Positions 26,878 to 36,332 of a stretch of DNA of 64,000 nt are shown here, one piece after another; positions within the stretch are counted from its first letter, which is position 1; the number at the start of each line of letters is the position of its first letter. The DNA is from Microbulbifer celer (lineage in GTDB: Bacteria; Pseudomonadota; Gammaproteobacteria; Pseudomonadales; Cellvibrionaceae). The stretch spans positions 248,001 through 312,000 of the forward strand of contig NZ_CP087715.1 in the NCBI RefSeq assembly GCF_020991125.1, read 5' to 3'. The position numbers and the translations under genes are program-made. The notes under the pieces are model-generated. The model did no database searches. It saw only the letters and a list, made by a program, of their open reading frames with translations, and had not been told where the DNA came from.

Positions 26878-27807
26878 ATGGAAACCGTCACTTTCAAAAA
26901 TCGCACCTGGGATGTGGCTGCCACTCTACGACTGCCCGAGGGCTTTGATGCGAACAAGCAATACGCGGCGATCGTTTGCGCCCACCCGATCAGCAGCTGC
27001 AAAGAGCAGACCTCCGGCGCCGTCTATGGTGAGGCACTGACACGGGCCGGCTTCATCACCCTGGCATTCGACGCCTCCACCCAGGGGGCCAGCGGCGGCG
27101 AGCCACGCTTCAGCGAAGATCCCGCTACCCGTATTGAAGACTTCCGCTGCGCGGTGGACTACCTGGTGACCCTGCCCTACGTGGATGCTGATCGCATCGG
27201 CGTGCTGGGTGTGTGTGGCGGTGGTGGCTATGCCGTCAGCGCCGCCATGACCGAGCGCCGCTTCAAGGCCGTGGCCACCGTGGTTGGGGCTAATTACGGC
27301 CGCCTGATGCGCGAGGGAGATATGACACCTGACGCGGCGTTGAGGACTCTGGATGCCATTGCCGAGCAGCGCACCGCCGAAGCTCGGGGAGCTGAGCCAC
27401 TGATCACGGGATATATTCCCAATTCCGAAGCTGAGCGCGAGGCAGCCGGTATCGACGATATTGATATCAAAGAGGCCGTAGACTACTACACCACGTCACG
27501 TGGTCAGCAGCCGGGCTCCCCAAACAAGCTTCGCGTGACGAGCACGGCCGCCGCTGTGGGTTGGGATGCTTTCCACCTTGCGGAAGTGTTGCTTACCCAA
27601 CCGCTGCATGTGGTCATCGGCAGTGTACCTGGCGGATTCGGCTCCTACCGGGACGGTTTCGAACTCTACAACCGCGCCCGCTCCGGCCAGAAAACCCTGC
27701 AGATCGTGGACGGCGCAAGCCATTACGACCTGTACGACAAGCCTGAAGCCACTGCCAAGGCGCTGGAGCAGGTGGTGCCCTTTTTCAGAAATCACCTGGA
27801 CGCCTGA
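26878..27807 (+). CDS. dienelactone-hydrolase-like alpha/beta hydrolase
   Basis: A 309-residue cytoplasmic hydrolase with no signal peptide. The nucleophile motif GVCGGGGYA puts a cysteine (Cys113) where most family members have serine, as in dienelactone hydrolase; the catalytic His is in GASHYDLYD near the C-terminus. A GGAGG element lies upstream of the ATG. The divergent LysR gene probably controls it. Substrate unknown. Its transcript ends in a long bidirectional hairpin shared with the convergent ssrA. Confidence 0.8.
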   Translation: METVTFKNRTWDVAATLRLPEGFDANKQYAAIVCAHPISSCKEQTSGAVYGEALTRAGFITLAFDASTQGASGGEPRFSEDPATRIEDFRCAVDYLVTLPYVDADRIGVLGVCGGGGYAVSAAMTERRFKAVATVVGANYGRLMREGDMTPDAALRTLDAIAEQRTAEARGAEPLITGYIPNSEAEREAAGIDDIDIKEAVDYYTTSRGQQPGSPNKLRVTSTAAAVGWDAFHLAEVLLTQPLHVVIGSVPGGFGSYRDGFELYNRARSGQKTLQIVDGASHYDLYDKPEATAKALEQVVPFFRNHLDA

Positions 27808-27860
27808 TGGCCGAGACGGTGGGGTAACCCTGTGGGGGTGTCCTTTCTCTTATCGGAGTC

Positions 27861-28312
<452 letters not shown>

Positions 28313-28350
28313 GGAATCTGGCCGTGCAAAAGCACGTTTGCTTAACCTTC

Positions 28351-28379
28351 ATTATACCTGAAGCAGGTGTGTCACAATA
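28351..28379 (-). promoter_or_regulatory. promoter of ssrA
   Basis: A perfect TATAAT lies at 28351-28356 on the minus strand, about 39 bp upstream of the mature 5' end. The -35 is weak: ATTGTG at 28374-28379 with 17-bp spacing, or TTGTGA with 15. A short leader hairpin (CGTGCTTTTGCACG) lies between promoter and mature RNA, consistent with 5' processing. Confidence 0.6.
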
Positions 28380-28409
28380 CCCGTAAGTTGGAAAATAATG
28401 ACTGTACGT

Positions 28410-29807
28410 TCAAGTCTTCTCAAACAGGGCGATGGACTCCACATGGGTGGTGTGGGGGAACATATCCATCACGCCTGCTTTGCTTAGACGGTAGCCGCGC
28501 TGGATTAGTTCCGCGGTGTCCCGCGCCAGGGTGGCGGGGTTGCAGGAGACGTAGACGATGCGACGGGCGCCGAAGGTGGCGATATTGCGCACCACTTCCA
28601 GTGCGCCGGTGCGCGGCGGGTCGAGCAGGATTTTATCGAACCCACCCCGTGCCCAGGGGCTGCGGGTGAAGTCGGCAGTGAGGTCGGCGGCCTGGAAGTG
28701 GATATTGTCCAGGTTGTTGTGCGCGGCGTTCTCCCGCCCGCGTTCGGTCAGCACTTTTGCGCCTTCTACTCCCACCACCTCTGCGGCGCGGGTGGCCAGT
28801 GGCAGGGTGAAATTGCCGAGGCCGCAGAACAGATCCAGTACGCGTTCATCCGCCTGTGGGTCCAGCAGCTCGATTGCGCGGCTGACCATCTGCCGGTTGA
28901 TGTCGAAGTTGACCTGGATAAAGTCCTGAGGATGAAACTGTAGGGTCAGACCGAAATCCGCCAGCCCGTAGGCGAGGCGCTCTGCACCCTGTTCGGGCCA
29001 GACTGTGCTGGCACCGCTGTCGTCCTGCAGGTACAGGTGGTAGTCGCGCGTTTTTACATAGTCGAGCAGGCGCTGTCGGTCTTCCTCGCTCAGCGGCTGC
29101 AGATGGCGGACCACCAGTGCGGTGGCGTCGTCGCCAATGGCGACTTCGATATGGGAGATCTGTTTGCGCCCGGTGCAGCTGTCGACCAGCTGATGCAACG
29201 CGGGGATTTGCGCGGAAAAGTCCGCGGGTAATACCCCGCATTCAGTGATATCCACCAGGTTGTTGGAGCGCTTTTCCCGAAACCCCAACACCAGTTGCGG
29301 TTTGCGGCTGCCGGCCTGTTTCACAAAACGCACACCGAGACGGGCGCGGCGACGGTAGCCGAAGTTGTCTCCCGTCAGCGGCGGGAGTACCTGCTCCGGT
29401 GTGGCATGGGCAAAGCGCTGCAGTTGATCGAGCAGGATCTGTTGCTTGGCGGCGATCTGTGCCGCCGGGTCCATATACTGGATGGCGCAGCCGCCGCAGT
29501 GTTCGAAGTGGGGGCAGGGCGGTGTGCGGCGGTCCGCGGAGGGCTGGATAATCTCGCTGGCAATGCCCTCGTCGAACCTGGCGCGGCTCGCGGTGATCTT
29601 TACTTTCACCTCTTCGCCGGGCAGCGCGTTATCCACAAACAGGGTTTTGTTTTTGCCGTCCACCGGATAGCGCGCGATGCCGCGCACTTCGTGGCTGAGC
29701 TTGTCGATCTGCACCACCGGAGACTGGGTGGTTCGCTGTGTGGACTGGCTGCGAGCCAATCCCGGCCTGCGTGGTGGTCCGGGCCGACGGCCGGGCTTTC
29801 TGATCAT
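28410..29807 (-). CDS. rlmD: 23S rRNA (uracil-1939-C5)-methyltransferase
   Basis: A 465-residue RumA-type enzyme: a TRAM domain (about 25-90), the iron-sulfur cluster motif CPHFEHCGGC, a SAM-binding core (VLDLFCGLGNFTLPLA), and a C-terminal catalytic region with LDPPRTGALEVV and SCNPATLARD, whose cysteine is the nucleophile. It methylates U1939 of 23S rRNA. A basic N-terminal extension (KPGRRPGPPRRPG) is present. It is not coupled to neighbouring genes. Confidence 0.94.
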   Translation of the reverse strand: MIRKPGRRPGPPRRPGLARSQSTQRTTQSPVVQIDKLSHEVRGIARYPVDGKNKTLFVDNALPGEEVKVKITASRARFDEGIASEIIQPSADRRTPPCPHFEHCGGCAIQYMDPAAQIAAKQQILLDQLQRFAHATPEQVLPPLTGDNFGYRRRARLGVRFVKQAGSRKPQLVLGFREKRSNNLVDITECGVLPADFSAQIPALHQLVDSCTGRKQISHIEVAIGDDATALVVRHLQPLSEEDRQRLLDYVKTRDYHLYLQDDSGASTVWPEQGAERLAYGLADFGLTLQFHPQDFIQVNFDINRQMVSRAIELLDPQADERVLDLFCGLGNFTLPLATRAAEVVGVEGAKVLTERGRENAAHNNLDNIHFQAADLTADFTRSPWARGGFDKILLDPPRTGALEVVRNIATFGARRIVYVSCNPATLARDTAELIQRGYRLSKAGVMDMFPHTTHVESIALFEKT

Positions 29808-29836
29808 TGCGATTTCTGGCTCTTTTTAACGGCTGG

Positions 29837-31183
29837 TTAGAGCACCGATTGGATAAAGGCGGCCAGGATCAGCAGTGGGCAGACGAGGCGCACATACCAG
29901 GGCCAGATTTTCCAGAACAGGGTCTTCTCGATGTCCGGGTGGCCTTCCTGAAGCTCCTTCAATAACTGGTCTCGGCGCCAGATCCAGCCGGCAAAGATAC
30001 ATAGGGCGATACCCAGGATGGGCTGGCCGTATTCCGTACTGACAGAGACCACCAGTCCGAACAGGGCGCCGAAATTGAAAATGATCACGGAGCTGATGCA
30101 GAAAATGACCAGGCCCACCAGCAGGGTCGCCGGACGGCGTTTGAGACCGAGGTTCTCGATGCAGAATGCCACCGGTACTTCCAGCATGGAAATAGAGGAG
30201 GTCAGCGAGGCAATGGTCATCAGCGCGAAGAAAGCGATGGCGACGAACAGGCCGCTGGTGCCCATGGTGTCGAACAGGGCTGGCAGTACCTGCAGGATCA
30301 GATCCGGGCCTGCCATCAACTGACCGCCATCTGAGAAGATCTGGGTGCCCGCTTCCTGAGCCACGTACATGGCGGGAACAATCAGCAGGCCGGCAGTAAA
30401 GGCGATGCCCACGTCAATCAGCGTCACCAGGGCGCCGAGGCGCGGCAGGCTTTCCTGCTTGCTGAGGTAGGAGCCGTAGATCAGCATGGTGCCGACGCCG
30501 AGCGACAGGGAGAAGAAGGCCTGTCCCATAGCAGACAACATCAGTTCCGGGGAAAGCTCGCTGAAATCCGGCATCAGGTAGGCTTCGAGCCCGGCAATGG
30601 CACCGGGCTGGCTCAGTACATAGGCAATCAGCAACAGCAGCAGGATGATCAGTGACGGCATCAACAGGGTGGACCAGCGCTCGATACCTTTTTCTACCCC
30701 GGCGGCAATGATCGCCATGGTGAGACCGCTGAAAATGGCGGTAAAAGTGAAGTTGCGCGCGGCGCTGTTAGCGGTCAGCCATTCCGCCGAGCGCTCAGCG
30801 CCAACCAGGGTGACAAAGGGGTCTGCCAGATGTGCCAACATCCAGCCGGCGACAATGGCATAGAAGCTGAGGATCAGTGAGGCCACCACAATGCCGCCAA
30901 AACCGGCCAGGGTACCCGCGCCGCGGCTTACCGGGCCGGTGGAGATACCGCGTAGCGCCTGTACCATGTTGCGGCGGGCGTGGCGGCCGATGGCGAGCTC
31001 TGCCATCAGTACCGGATAGGCCAGTATGAATGCCAGAATCAGGTAGACCACCACAAAGGCGGCACCGCCGTTGGCGGCGACATTGGTGGGGAAACCCCAG
31101 ATATTGCCCAGGCCGACGGCGGAGCCGGCGGCTGCCATCAGAAAGCCGAAGTTGGAACTGAACTGTCCTCGCGGTGCACTCAT
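29837..31183 (-). CDS. neurotransmitter:sodium symporter (NSS) family transporter
   Basis: This 448-residue membrane protein has 11-12 helices in the LeuT fold. The first helix contains AAAGSAVGLGNIWGFPTNVAA, including the unwound sodium/substrate site GSAVGLGN. It ends in a short TM12 without an extended C-terminus, as in other bacterial NSS proteins. It likely imports an amino acid or amine with sodium. A paralogue of the same family lies 586 bp upstream beyond smpB. Confidence 0.9.
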   Translation of the reverse strand: MSAPRGQFSSNFGFLMAAAGSAVGLGNIWGFPTNVAANGGAAFVVVYLILAFILAYPVLMAELAIGRHARRNMVQALRGISTGPVSRGAGTLAGFGGIVVASLILSFYAIVAGWMLAHLADPFVTLVGAERSAEWLTANSAARNFTFTAIFSGLTMAIIAAGVEKGIERWSTLLMPSLIILLLLLIAYVLSQPGAIAGLEAYLMPDFSELSPELMLSAMGQAFFSLSLGVGTMLIYGSYLSKQESLPRLGALVTLIDVGIAFTAGLLIVPAMYVAQEAGTQIFSDGGQLMAGPDLILQVLPALFDTMGTSGLFVAIAFFALMTIASLTSSISMLEVPVAFCIENLGLKRRPATLLVGLVIFCISSVIIFNFGALFGLVVSVSTEYGQPILGIALCIFAGWIWRRDQLLKELQEGHPDIEKTLFWKIWPWYVRLVCPLLILAAFIQSVL

Positions 31184-31246
31184 GGTAAATCCCGTCGTTA
31201 TTGTTCTGTTTTGCTTGCCCGTGGGAGCCTTTTATCAATTGTCGCG

Positions 31247-31726
31247 TTAGCGGTTGTCGGTGCGCAGGACACGCTGCTTCTGCCGGTTCCAGTCACGCTC
31301 TTTCAGGGTTTCGCGCTTGTCGTGCATGGCCTTACCTTTGGCCAGGGCCACTTCGCACTTGATCAGGTGCTTTTTCCAGTACATGGCGGTGCACACGCAG
31401 GCATAGCCTTTCTGGTTCACGGAGGCCATCAGTTTGGCGATCTCGCGACGCTTCAAGAGCAGGCGGCGGGTGCGGTCCGGTTCGGTCACGAAGTGAGTGG
31501 AAGCGCTGGCCAGCGGCTGGATGCGGGCACCCAGCAGCCATGCCTGGCCGTCTTTGAACAGTACGTAGCTGTCGGTGAGCTGGGCCTTGCCTTCGCGGCA
31601 GGCCTTTACTTCCCAGCCCTGTAATTCCAGGCCCGCTTCAAACTTTTCCTCGATAAAGTAATCGTGCTTCGCCTTCTTGTTGAGGGCGATAGTGTTTGAA
31701 GATGGAGCCTTTTTCTTTTTTGCCAT
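31247..31726 (-). CDS. smpB: SsrA-binding protein
   Basis: A 159-residue protein with the SmpB OB-fold: [34 protein letters not shown], and [14 protein letters not shown] for tmRNA contact. The C-terminal basic tail ([20 protein letters not shown]) enters the ribosomal mRNA channel. It partners the ssrA RNA encoded 3 kb away on the same strand. Confidence 0.96.
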   Translation of the reverse strand: MAKKKKAPSSNTIALNKKAKHDYFIEEKFEAGLELQGWEVKACREGKAQLTDSYVLFKDGQAWLLGARIQPLASASTHFVTEPDRTRRLLLKRREIAKLMASVNQKGYACVCTAMYWKKHLIKCEVALAKGKAMHDKRETLKERDWNRQKQRVLRTDNR

Positions 31727-31768
31727 GGATACAACTTGCGCCTTGTCGGCGACGTCTCGAATAAATTC

Positions 31769-33187
31769 TTAAATGAAACTGCTGCCGAAGAACTTCAGGG
31801 CAACGGTGTTGATGAAGATGATCAGCAGAATAAACGGGATGAACGTACCCAGGGAGAAGTTGACGTACTTCTGCGACAGGGTGCCGGCGAAGCCGCTGTC
31901 TCCCTCCTGTAGTTCCCGGTCGAAATTGGCCCGCTTCCACTTGTAAATCACAAACAGACAAACCAGCAGGCCATTGAGGGGCAATATGGTGTCGTAAAAC
32001 AGGATTTCTACCAAGTCGAAAAAGGATTTGTCGCTGCCGGCCAGTTTCACGAACTGGGTCAGCCAGTCTGCCATACCGAAGGACATGGCGCACAGTACCG
32101 CGAGGATAAACTGGCTGGCAGCTACCGTATAGATGGCTTTCTTGCGCGACATGCCGCGCTCGTCCCGCAGGGAGGCGATGGGCACCTCGATAATCGAGAC
32201 CAGGGAGGTGAGCGCGGCGACGAATACCAGGAAGAAGAAGATCGCAGCCACCGCACTGGCACCAAAGTAGCCGATCCCGTCCTGCAGGGACAGGAAGATC
32301 TTGGGCAGGAACAGGAAGATCATACCCGCGGAGGAGTCGCTCAGGGTGCTGGGATCAATGTTGGGGTTAAAGTGGAACACGCTCGGCAGGATCAGCAGGC
32401 CGGCGGTGAAGGCCACCATGGTATCGGTGAGTGCCACGGCCTTGGCGGAGCCGGGAATGGAGTCCCGCTTCTTCATATATGAGCCGTAGGTAATCATGAT
32501 GCCCATACCCAGAGACAGCGAGAAGAACGCCTGGGACATGGCCTTGCTGACCACCTCCGCATCCAGCTTACTGAAGTCGGGGATCAGGTAGTAACTGAGA
32601 CCGGTGCCGGCGCCCTCGCGGGTGAGCACGAATACCACCAGCCCCAGTAGCAACACGAACAGCATCGGCATCAGCGTCTTGGCGGCCCGTTCGATACCGT
32701 CTTTGACCCCCAGGGACAGCACCCCATTGATAAGTAGCATCAGGACGATGAGGTAGAGAAACACCACCTTGGAATTGATAAAGGTGCCGAAATACGATTC
32801 TGTGGCCAGCACATCCAGGTTGCCCTTGAGGGTTTCCACCAGATAGCCCAGCACCCACACCGTCACCACCATGTAGAACACGGCGATCATATAGGGGGTG
32901 ATCAGGGCGAACCAGCCGGGGATACGCCACAGCGTCGAACCACCAGAGAGCTGGCGATAAGCGCCCACCGGGTCTTTGTCACTTTTGCGGCCAAGCGCCA
33001 GCTCGGCCATCATCACCGGCAGGCAGATCAGGAAAACGAACAGCGCGTACACCAACAGGAAGGCACCGCCGCCACTCTTGGTGGCTGCAACCGGGAAGGA
33101 CACCAGGTTGCCGATCCCCACCGCGGAACCCGCGGCAGCCAGGATAAAACCGAGACGGGACCCAAAATGTTCTCTCGCTGCGGACAT
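31769..33187 (-). CDS. neurotransmitter:sodium symporter (NSS) family transporter
   Basis: This 472-residue LeuT-fold protein starts SAAREHFGSRLGFILAAAGSAVGIGNLVSFP, with the conserved sodium-site glycine motif. Further family blocks include MMAELALGRKSD, FFSLSLGMGIMITYGSYM and the TM8 stretch AALTSLVSIIEVP. It is clearly related to the carrier at 29.8 kb but differs in most loops, so they are old paralogues rather than a recent duplication. The substrate is probably an amino acid. Confidence 0.9.
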   Translation of the reverse strand: MSAAREHFGSRLGFILAAAGSAVGIGNLVSFPVAATKSGGGAFLLVYALFVFLICLPVMMAELALGRKSDKDPVGAYRQLSGGSTLWRIPGWFALITPYMIAVFYMVVTVWVLGYLVETLKGNLDVLATESYFGTFINSKVVFLYLIVLMLLINGVLSLGVKDGIERAAKTLMPMLFVLLLGLVVFVLTREGAGTGLSYYLIPDFSKLDAEVVSKAMSQAFFSLSLGMGIMITYGSYMKKRDSIPGSAKAVALTDTMVAFTAGLLILPSVFHFNPNIDPSTLSDSSAGMIFLFLPKIFLSLQDGIGYFGASAVAAIFFFLVFVAALTSLVSIIEVPIASLRDERGMSRKKAIYTVAASQFILAVLCAMSFGMADWLTQFVKLAGSDKSFFDLVEILFYDTILPLNGLLVCLFVIYKWKRANFDRELQEGDSGFAGTLSQKYVNFSLGTFIPFILLIIFINTVALKFFGSSFI

Positions 33188-33438
33188 AGATTTCTCACTT
33201 GCCTGTTATTCTTGTCGAGTGAATGGTTATATAGCGCGCCGTGCCCATGTGCCCGAGCGCTTTTCCGGGGGAATGACCGGGGAAAGAGAAGGCGCTAAAA
33301 GACCGATTGTTGCAGGATTTATCCGCCTTGAGTAGCGTCGCGGGCACAAAATCCCCCTACGTGACACAGGATAGGCAAGAATGTCGTACTTTTCGTGCAA
33401 GAACTGGGTGAGCCTTCGGTTAGTGAGCAAGTGTTGAC

Positions 33439-33876
33439 ATGACAGAGATTGAGCGCAGTGCGCTGGTAATGTTCAGTGCGGAGCAGATGTTCGACCTGGT
33501 GAATGATGTCGCCAGCTACCCGCAGTTTTTACCCGGTTGCCGCGGTGCGGAAGTGCTGCACGAGGATGCAGGCACGCTGGAAGCGCGGCTGGAGCTCTCC
33601 CGCGCAGGCATCTCCCAGAGTTTTGTCACCCGCAATCGGTTGCTGCGGCCACACTCCATGACCCTGGAGCTGGTGGATGGCCCCTTCAGCGAGTTCAATG
33701 GCCACTGGCAATTTACCCCACTGAATGACAATGCCTGCAAAGTGGTGTTTACCCTGCGTTTCCGTGCCCAGAACCGATTGCTGGGTGCGGCCGCGGGCAA
33801 GCTGTTCAGCGGTATTGCCAACCAGATGGTGGATGCCATGTGCGAGCGCGCGGGGCAGATTTACGGAGAACGTTGA
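33439..33876 (+). CDS. ratA: RatA/COQ10-like START-domain protein
   Basis: A 145-residue helix-grip (START) protein with ERSALVMFSAEQMFDLVNDV and YPQFLPGCRGAEVL, matching RatA/YfjG and mitochondrial Coq10. E. coli RatA was described as a toxin affecting 70S assembly, whereas Coq10 homologues bind ubiquinone; the physiological role here is open. It is followed one base later by rnfH, in the conserved ratA-ratB order beside smpB. Confidence 0.9.
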   Translation: MTEIERSALVMFSAEQMFDLVNDVASYPQFLPGCRGAEVLHEDAGTLEARLELSRAGISQSFVTRNRLLRPHSMTLELVDGPFSEFNGHWQFTPLNDNACKVVFTLRFRAQNRLLGAAAGKLFSGIANQMVDAMCERAGQIYGER

Positions 33877-33877
33877 A

Positions 33878-34204
33878 ATGAGCGATCAGAAAACCATCGC
33901 CGTCGAGGTGGTCTATGCCCTGCCACACGAGCAGCGCCTGATGAGTCTACTGGTAGAGCCGGGTACCACTGCGCTACAGGCGCTGACGTTGTCTGGAATC
34001 CCGCGGGAGTACCCCGAAGTGGATCCCGAGACTGCCAAACTGGGGATATTTGGTCAGGCGCTCGGCACCAAGGGATTGGCGGTGGCGGCGGAGTATGTGC
34101 TGCAGCCGGGAGACCGGGTAGAGGTATACCGGCCCCTGATTGCGGACCCCAAAGAGGCCCGCAAACAGCGTGCGGCCAAAGCCCGGCGGCAAGCGGAAAA
34201 ATAG
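33878..34204 (+). CDS. RnfH/RatB family ubiquitin-like protein
   Basis: This protein is 108 residues from the ATG at 33878, which has GGAGAACG at the end of ratA as its ribosome-binding site; the frame's upstream extension overlaps ratA and is not used. IAVEVVYALPHEQRLMSLLVEPGTTAL and GDRVEVYRPLIADPKEARKQRA are the RnfH family signatures (beta-grasp fold). The function is unsettled. It is translationally linked to ratA. The basic tail repeats continue into the 3' flank. Confidence 0.9.
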   Translation: MSDQKTIAVEVVYALPHEQRLMSLLVEPGTTALQALTLSGIPREYPEVDPETAKLGIFGQALGTKGLAVAAEYVLQPGDRVEVYRPLIADPKEARKQRAAKARRQAEK

Positions 34205-34343
34205 ACCTGGCGGCAGCGGAAAAGTAGATCCAGCGGCAAGCGGATGTCGAGGCCGGGAGTCGGAGGGTAAGTAGGCCTAGCAGAGTACGGAACAGCAGGG
34301 GGCGAGCAACGCACAGGCGCTACTCGCGGGTTCGGTCACCGAT

Positions 34344-34691
34344 TCAGCCGGGCCAGCTGGCCGGTTGCCAGTCGCCACTGGTGGCGATCAGTTGGTCACC
34401 ATTGAAGTAGACGGTGAAACGTTTCTGGGTTTCTTCCCCGTCCCGGTCGCGCACGCGATTGACGTAATCCCAACGGTTGGGGTTGAAGGTATCTTCCAGC
34501 AGCGGTGTGCCCAGCACAAAGCGTACCTGACGGCGGGTCATGCCCGGCTTCAATTGGTCCACCATCTCCTGGTTCACGATGTTGCCTTGCTGCACTTCAA
34601 TCCGGTGCACACCAGGGAATTTGAACAGACTGCAGGCGGTGGCGAGGCTGCAGAGGACGGCAAGAGCCAGGACTTTTACAACTGCGGGCAT
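34344..34691 (-). CDS. bamE: outer membrane protein assembly factor BamE (OmlA/SmpA)
   Basis: This protein is 115 residues from the ATG at 34691, chosen over the ATG at 34703 because GGAG lies six bases upstream of it. It has a lipoprotein signal with lipobox LATAC, then the BamE fold: HRIEVQQGNIVNQEMVDQLKPG, MTRRQVRFVLGTPLL and NRWDYVNRVRD. It is a lipoprotein of the BAM complex that folds outer-membrane barrels. It is divergent from fur, an arrangement conserved in Pseudomonas (omlA-fur). Confidence 0.95.
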   Translation of the reverse strand: MPAVVKVLALAVLCSLATACSLFKFPGVHRIEVQQGNIVNQEMVDQLKPGMTRRQVRFVLGTPLLEDTFNPNRWDYVNRVRDRDGEETQKRFTVYFNGDQLIATSGDWQPASWPG

Positions 34692-35064
34692 TGAATGCTC
34701 CATCTGGAATTTTTATTGATTCATTACATTGGCGATCGCCGGTGCGCGAGCGCTACCGGACAGCATAGCCGGCCAATTGGCAGCGAGTACAGGTGGCGAA
34801 CTGGGCGCCTGTACTTGCTGCGCAGAGTGACCGGGCACCAGAAAGGCCTGATAATAGGCGCTGATTCCGGGATTTAGTTCCCCAGGCGGCCAATGTCCGG
34901 CGGAAATCGCTTCAGCAAGGCCAAAACTTCGCGGTTTGAACAAAAAGTATACTGGGGTTCCGCTGCCTGCTTTGTGCGTGGATAATACCCGATCTATCTG
35001 CCTGCCGACAGGCGGGGCACAATGATTACGAGCACATACACACACATCCGGAAAGTTACTACTC
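34692..35064. other. bamE / fur divergent intergenic region
   Basis: This is 373 bp between divergent genes, longer than needed for two promoters. A minus-strand frame (34713-35066, 117 codons) stays open across it and ends just before bamE. Its codon use is plausible, but no family is recognised, it lacks a ribosome-binding site, and it starts inside the fur start codon, so I do not call it a gene. A short inverted repeat (AGTACAGGTGGCGA ... CGCCTGTACT, about 34787-34816) is present. Confidence 0.3.
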
Positions 35065-35472
35065 ATGTCGAACGAAAATCAGGAACTGCGCAAAGCGGGC
35101 CTCAAAGTCACCTTGCCGCGAGTCAAAATCCTGCAGCTGCTGGAAAATGCCAGTGAGCAGCATCTGAGCGCCGAGGATGTGTACAAGCTGCTGCTGGAAG
35201 CCGGGGAAGACGTGGGCCTTGCCACCGTATACCGGGTGTTGACCCAGTTCGAAAGCGCCGGCCTGGTGATTCGCCACAACTTTGACGGCGGCCATTCCGT
35301 CTTCGAGCTGGATCGAGGCGATCACCACGACCACATGGTGTGCACCGATACCGGCAAGGTAATCGAATTCCACAACGAACAGATCGAGGAGCTGCAGCAC
35401 CAGATTGCGGAAGAACACGGTTACGAGCTGACCGGGCACAGCCTGGTACTGTATGTAAAGAAGAAAGACTGA
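35065..35472 (+). CDS. fur: ferric uptake regulator Fur
   Basis: A 135-residue protein with an N-terminal winged helix (about 1-80; RKAGLKVTLPRVKIL, DVGLATVYRVLTQFESAGLV) and a metal-binding dimerisation domain with HHDHMVCTDTGKVIEF. Only the first cysteine of the E. coli CxxC pair is kept, as in Pseudomonas Fur, and the C-terminal pair is absent, so structural zinc is not Cys4-bound. With iron it represses uptake genes, plausibly including the siderophore receptor at 9.2 kb. Confidence 0.96.
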   Translation: MSNENQELRKAGLKVTLPRVKILQLLENASEQHLSAEDVYKLLLEAGEDVGLATVYRVLTQFESAGLVIRHNFDGGHSVFELDRGDHHDHMVCTDTGKVIEFHNEQIEELQHQIAEEHGYELTGHSLVLYVKKKD

Positions 35473-35500
35473 GCGATCGGCTCGTCGACAGATAAAGCAC

Positions 35501-35530
35501 AAAAAAGGGAGCTTGCAAGCTCCCTTTTTG
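35501..35530. terminator. bidirectional intrinsic terminator between fur and the acyltransferase
   Basis: A perfect palindrome, AAAAAAGGGAGC / GCTCCCTTTTT around TTGCAA, lies between convergent genes and gives a U-tract in both directions. Confidence 0.9.
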
Positions 35531-35554
35531 TTTGTAGCTGGTTTGTGCCTGAAT

Positions 35555-36148
35555 TTACACCGGTGCGGTGTAGTCCTCCGGGTACTTGCCGACCTTATCC
35601 GCATAAAACGCACCGAACCTCGCCAGCTCTTTGGCCAGGCTTTCGCCCATTTCCATCACCGGTCCCATGCCCACTTCTTTCCTGGCGAAGTCGATAAAGC
35701 CGCACACCACTGGCACCGCAGCCCCGCGGGCGATGTGATAGAAGCCGGTTTTCCAGCGCTCGGTGCGACCGCGGGTACCTTCCGGGGGCACGGCAATCAC
35801 CAGCTGTTCGCGGGCGTTGTACTGGTTGACCGTGGCTTCCACCAGATTGTTAGCCTTGCTGCGGTTGACCGCGATACCGCCAAACCAGCGCATGGTACCG
35901 CCGAGAGGGAATTGAAACAGCTTGTCTTTCCCCATCCACTGCGGGTTTACCTTCAGTTTCAGAGCCGCGAGAATAAAGAAATAGCCGTCCCAATTGGAGG
36001 TGTGTGGCGCCGCCAGCAGGACATATTTTTTCAACTTGAGCGCGCGCTCATCGGCAACGACTTTCCAACCGTGTAACTTCAGCAGTAGCCGGGCAAGCAG
36101 GCGCAGGCAGGGCGTAAGGATGGGGGTGTTGAAAATGGTTGTCTGCAT
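35555..36148 (-). CDS. 1-acylglycerol-3-phosphate-type acyltransferase (PlsC-like)
   Basis: A 197-residue PlsC-superfamily acyltransferase. The catalytic motif is shifted to LAAPHTSNWDGYF (an HX4D variant, with Trp before Asp), and the later PPEGTRGRTERWKTGFYHIA motif binds the phosphate/acyl acceptor. The short length and these motifs match the subgroup annotated as lysophospholipid or ornithine-lipid-type acyltransferases. It probably acts at the inner membrane. No coupled neighbour. Confidence 0.85.
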   Translation of the reverse strand: MQTTIFNTPILTPCLRLLARLLLKLHGWKVVADERALKLKKYVLLAAPHTSNWDGYFFILAALKLKVNPQWMGKDKLFQFPLGGTMRWFGGIAVNRSKANNLVEATVNQYNAREQLVIAVPPEGTRGRTERWKTGFYHIARGAAVPVVCGFIDFARKEVGMGPVMEMGESLAKELARFGAFYADKVGKYPEDYTAPV

Positions 36149-36332
36149 GGTGTGACCGCAATTCTATGTCCGCTAATCCGGGGTAGCCGAGTCCACTCAT
36201 CATTTTTGAGAGTGTAGGACGGGCATATCCGCGCGCGGAGGTTTATCTGATTCAGAGAGCGCGACAGTATAAAATGAATTGGCTGCCACTTTCGGTCAAT
36301 TGCGGTCCCGGCGCCGCTCTATCTGTGACTGC

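Noticed and set aside
34713-35066. 117-codon minus-strand frame between bamE and fur
   Set aside because: No ribosome-binding site, start lies in the fur start codon and no family is recognised; kept only as a note on the intergenic region.
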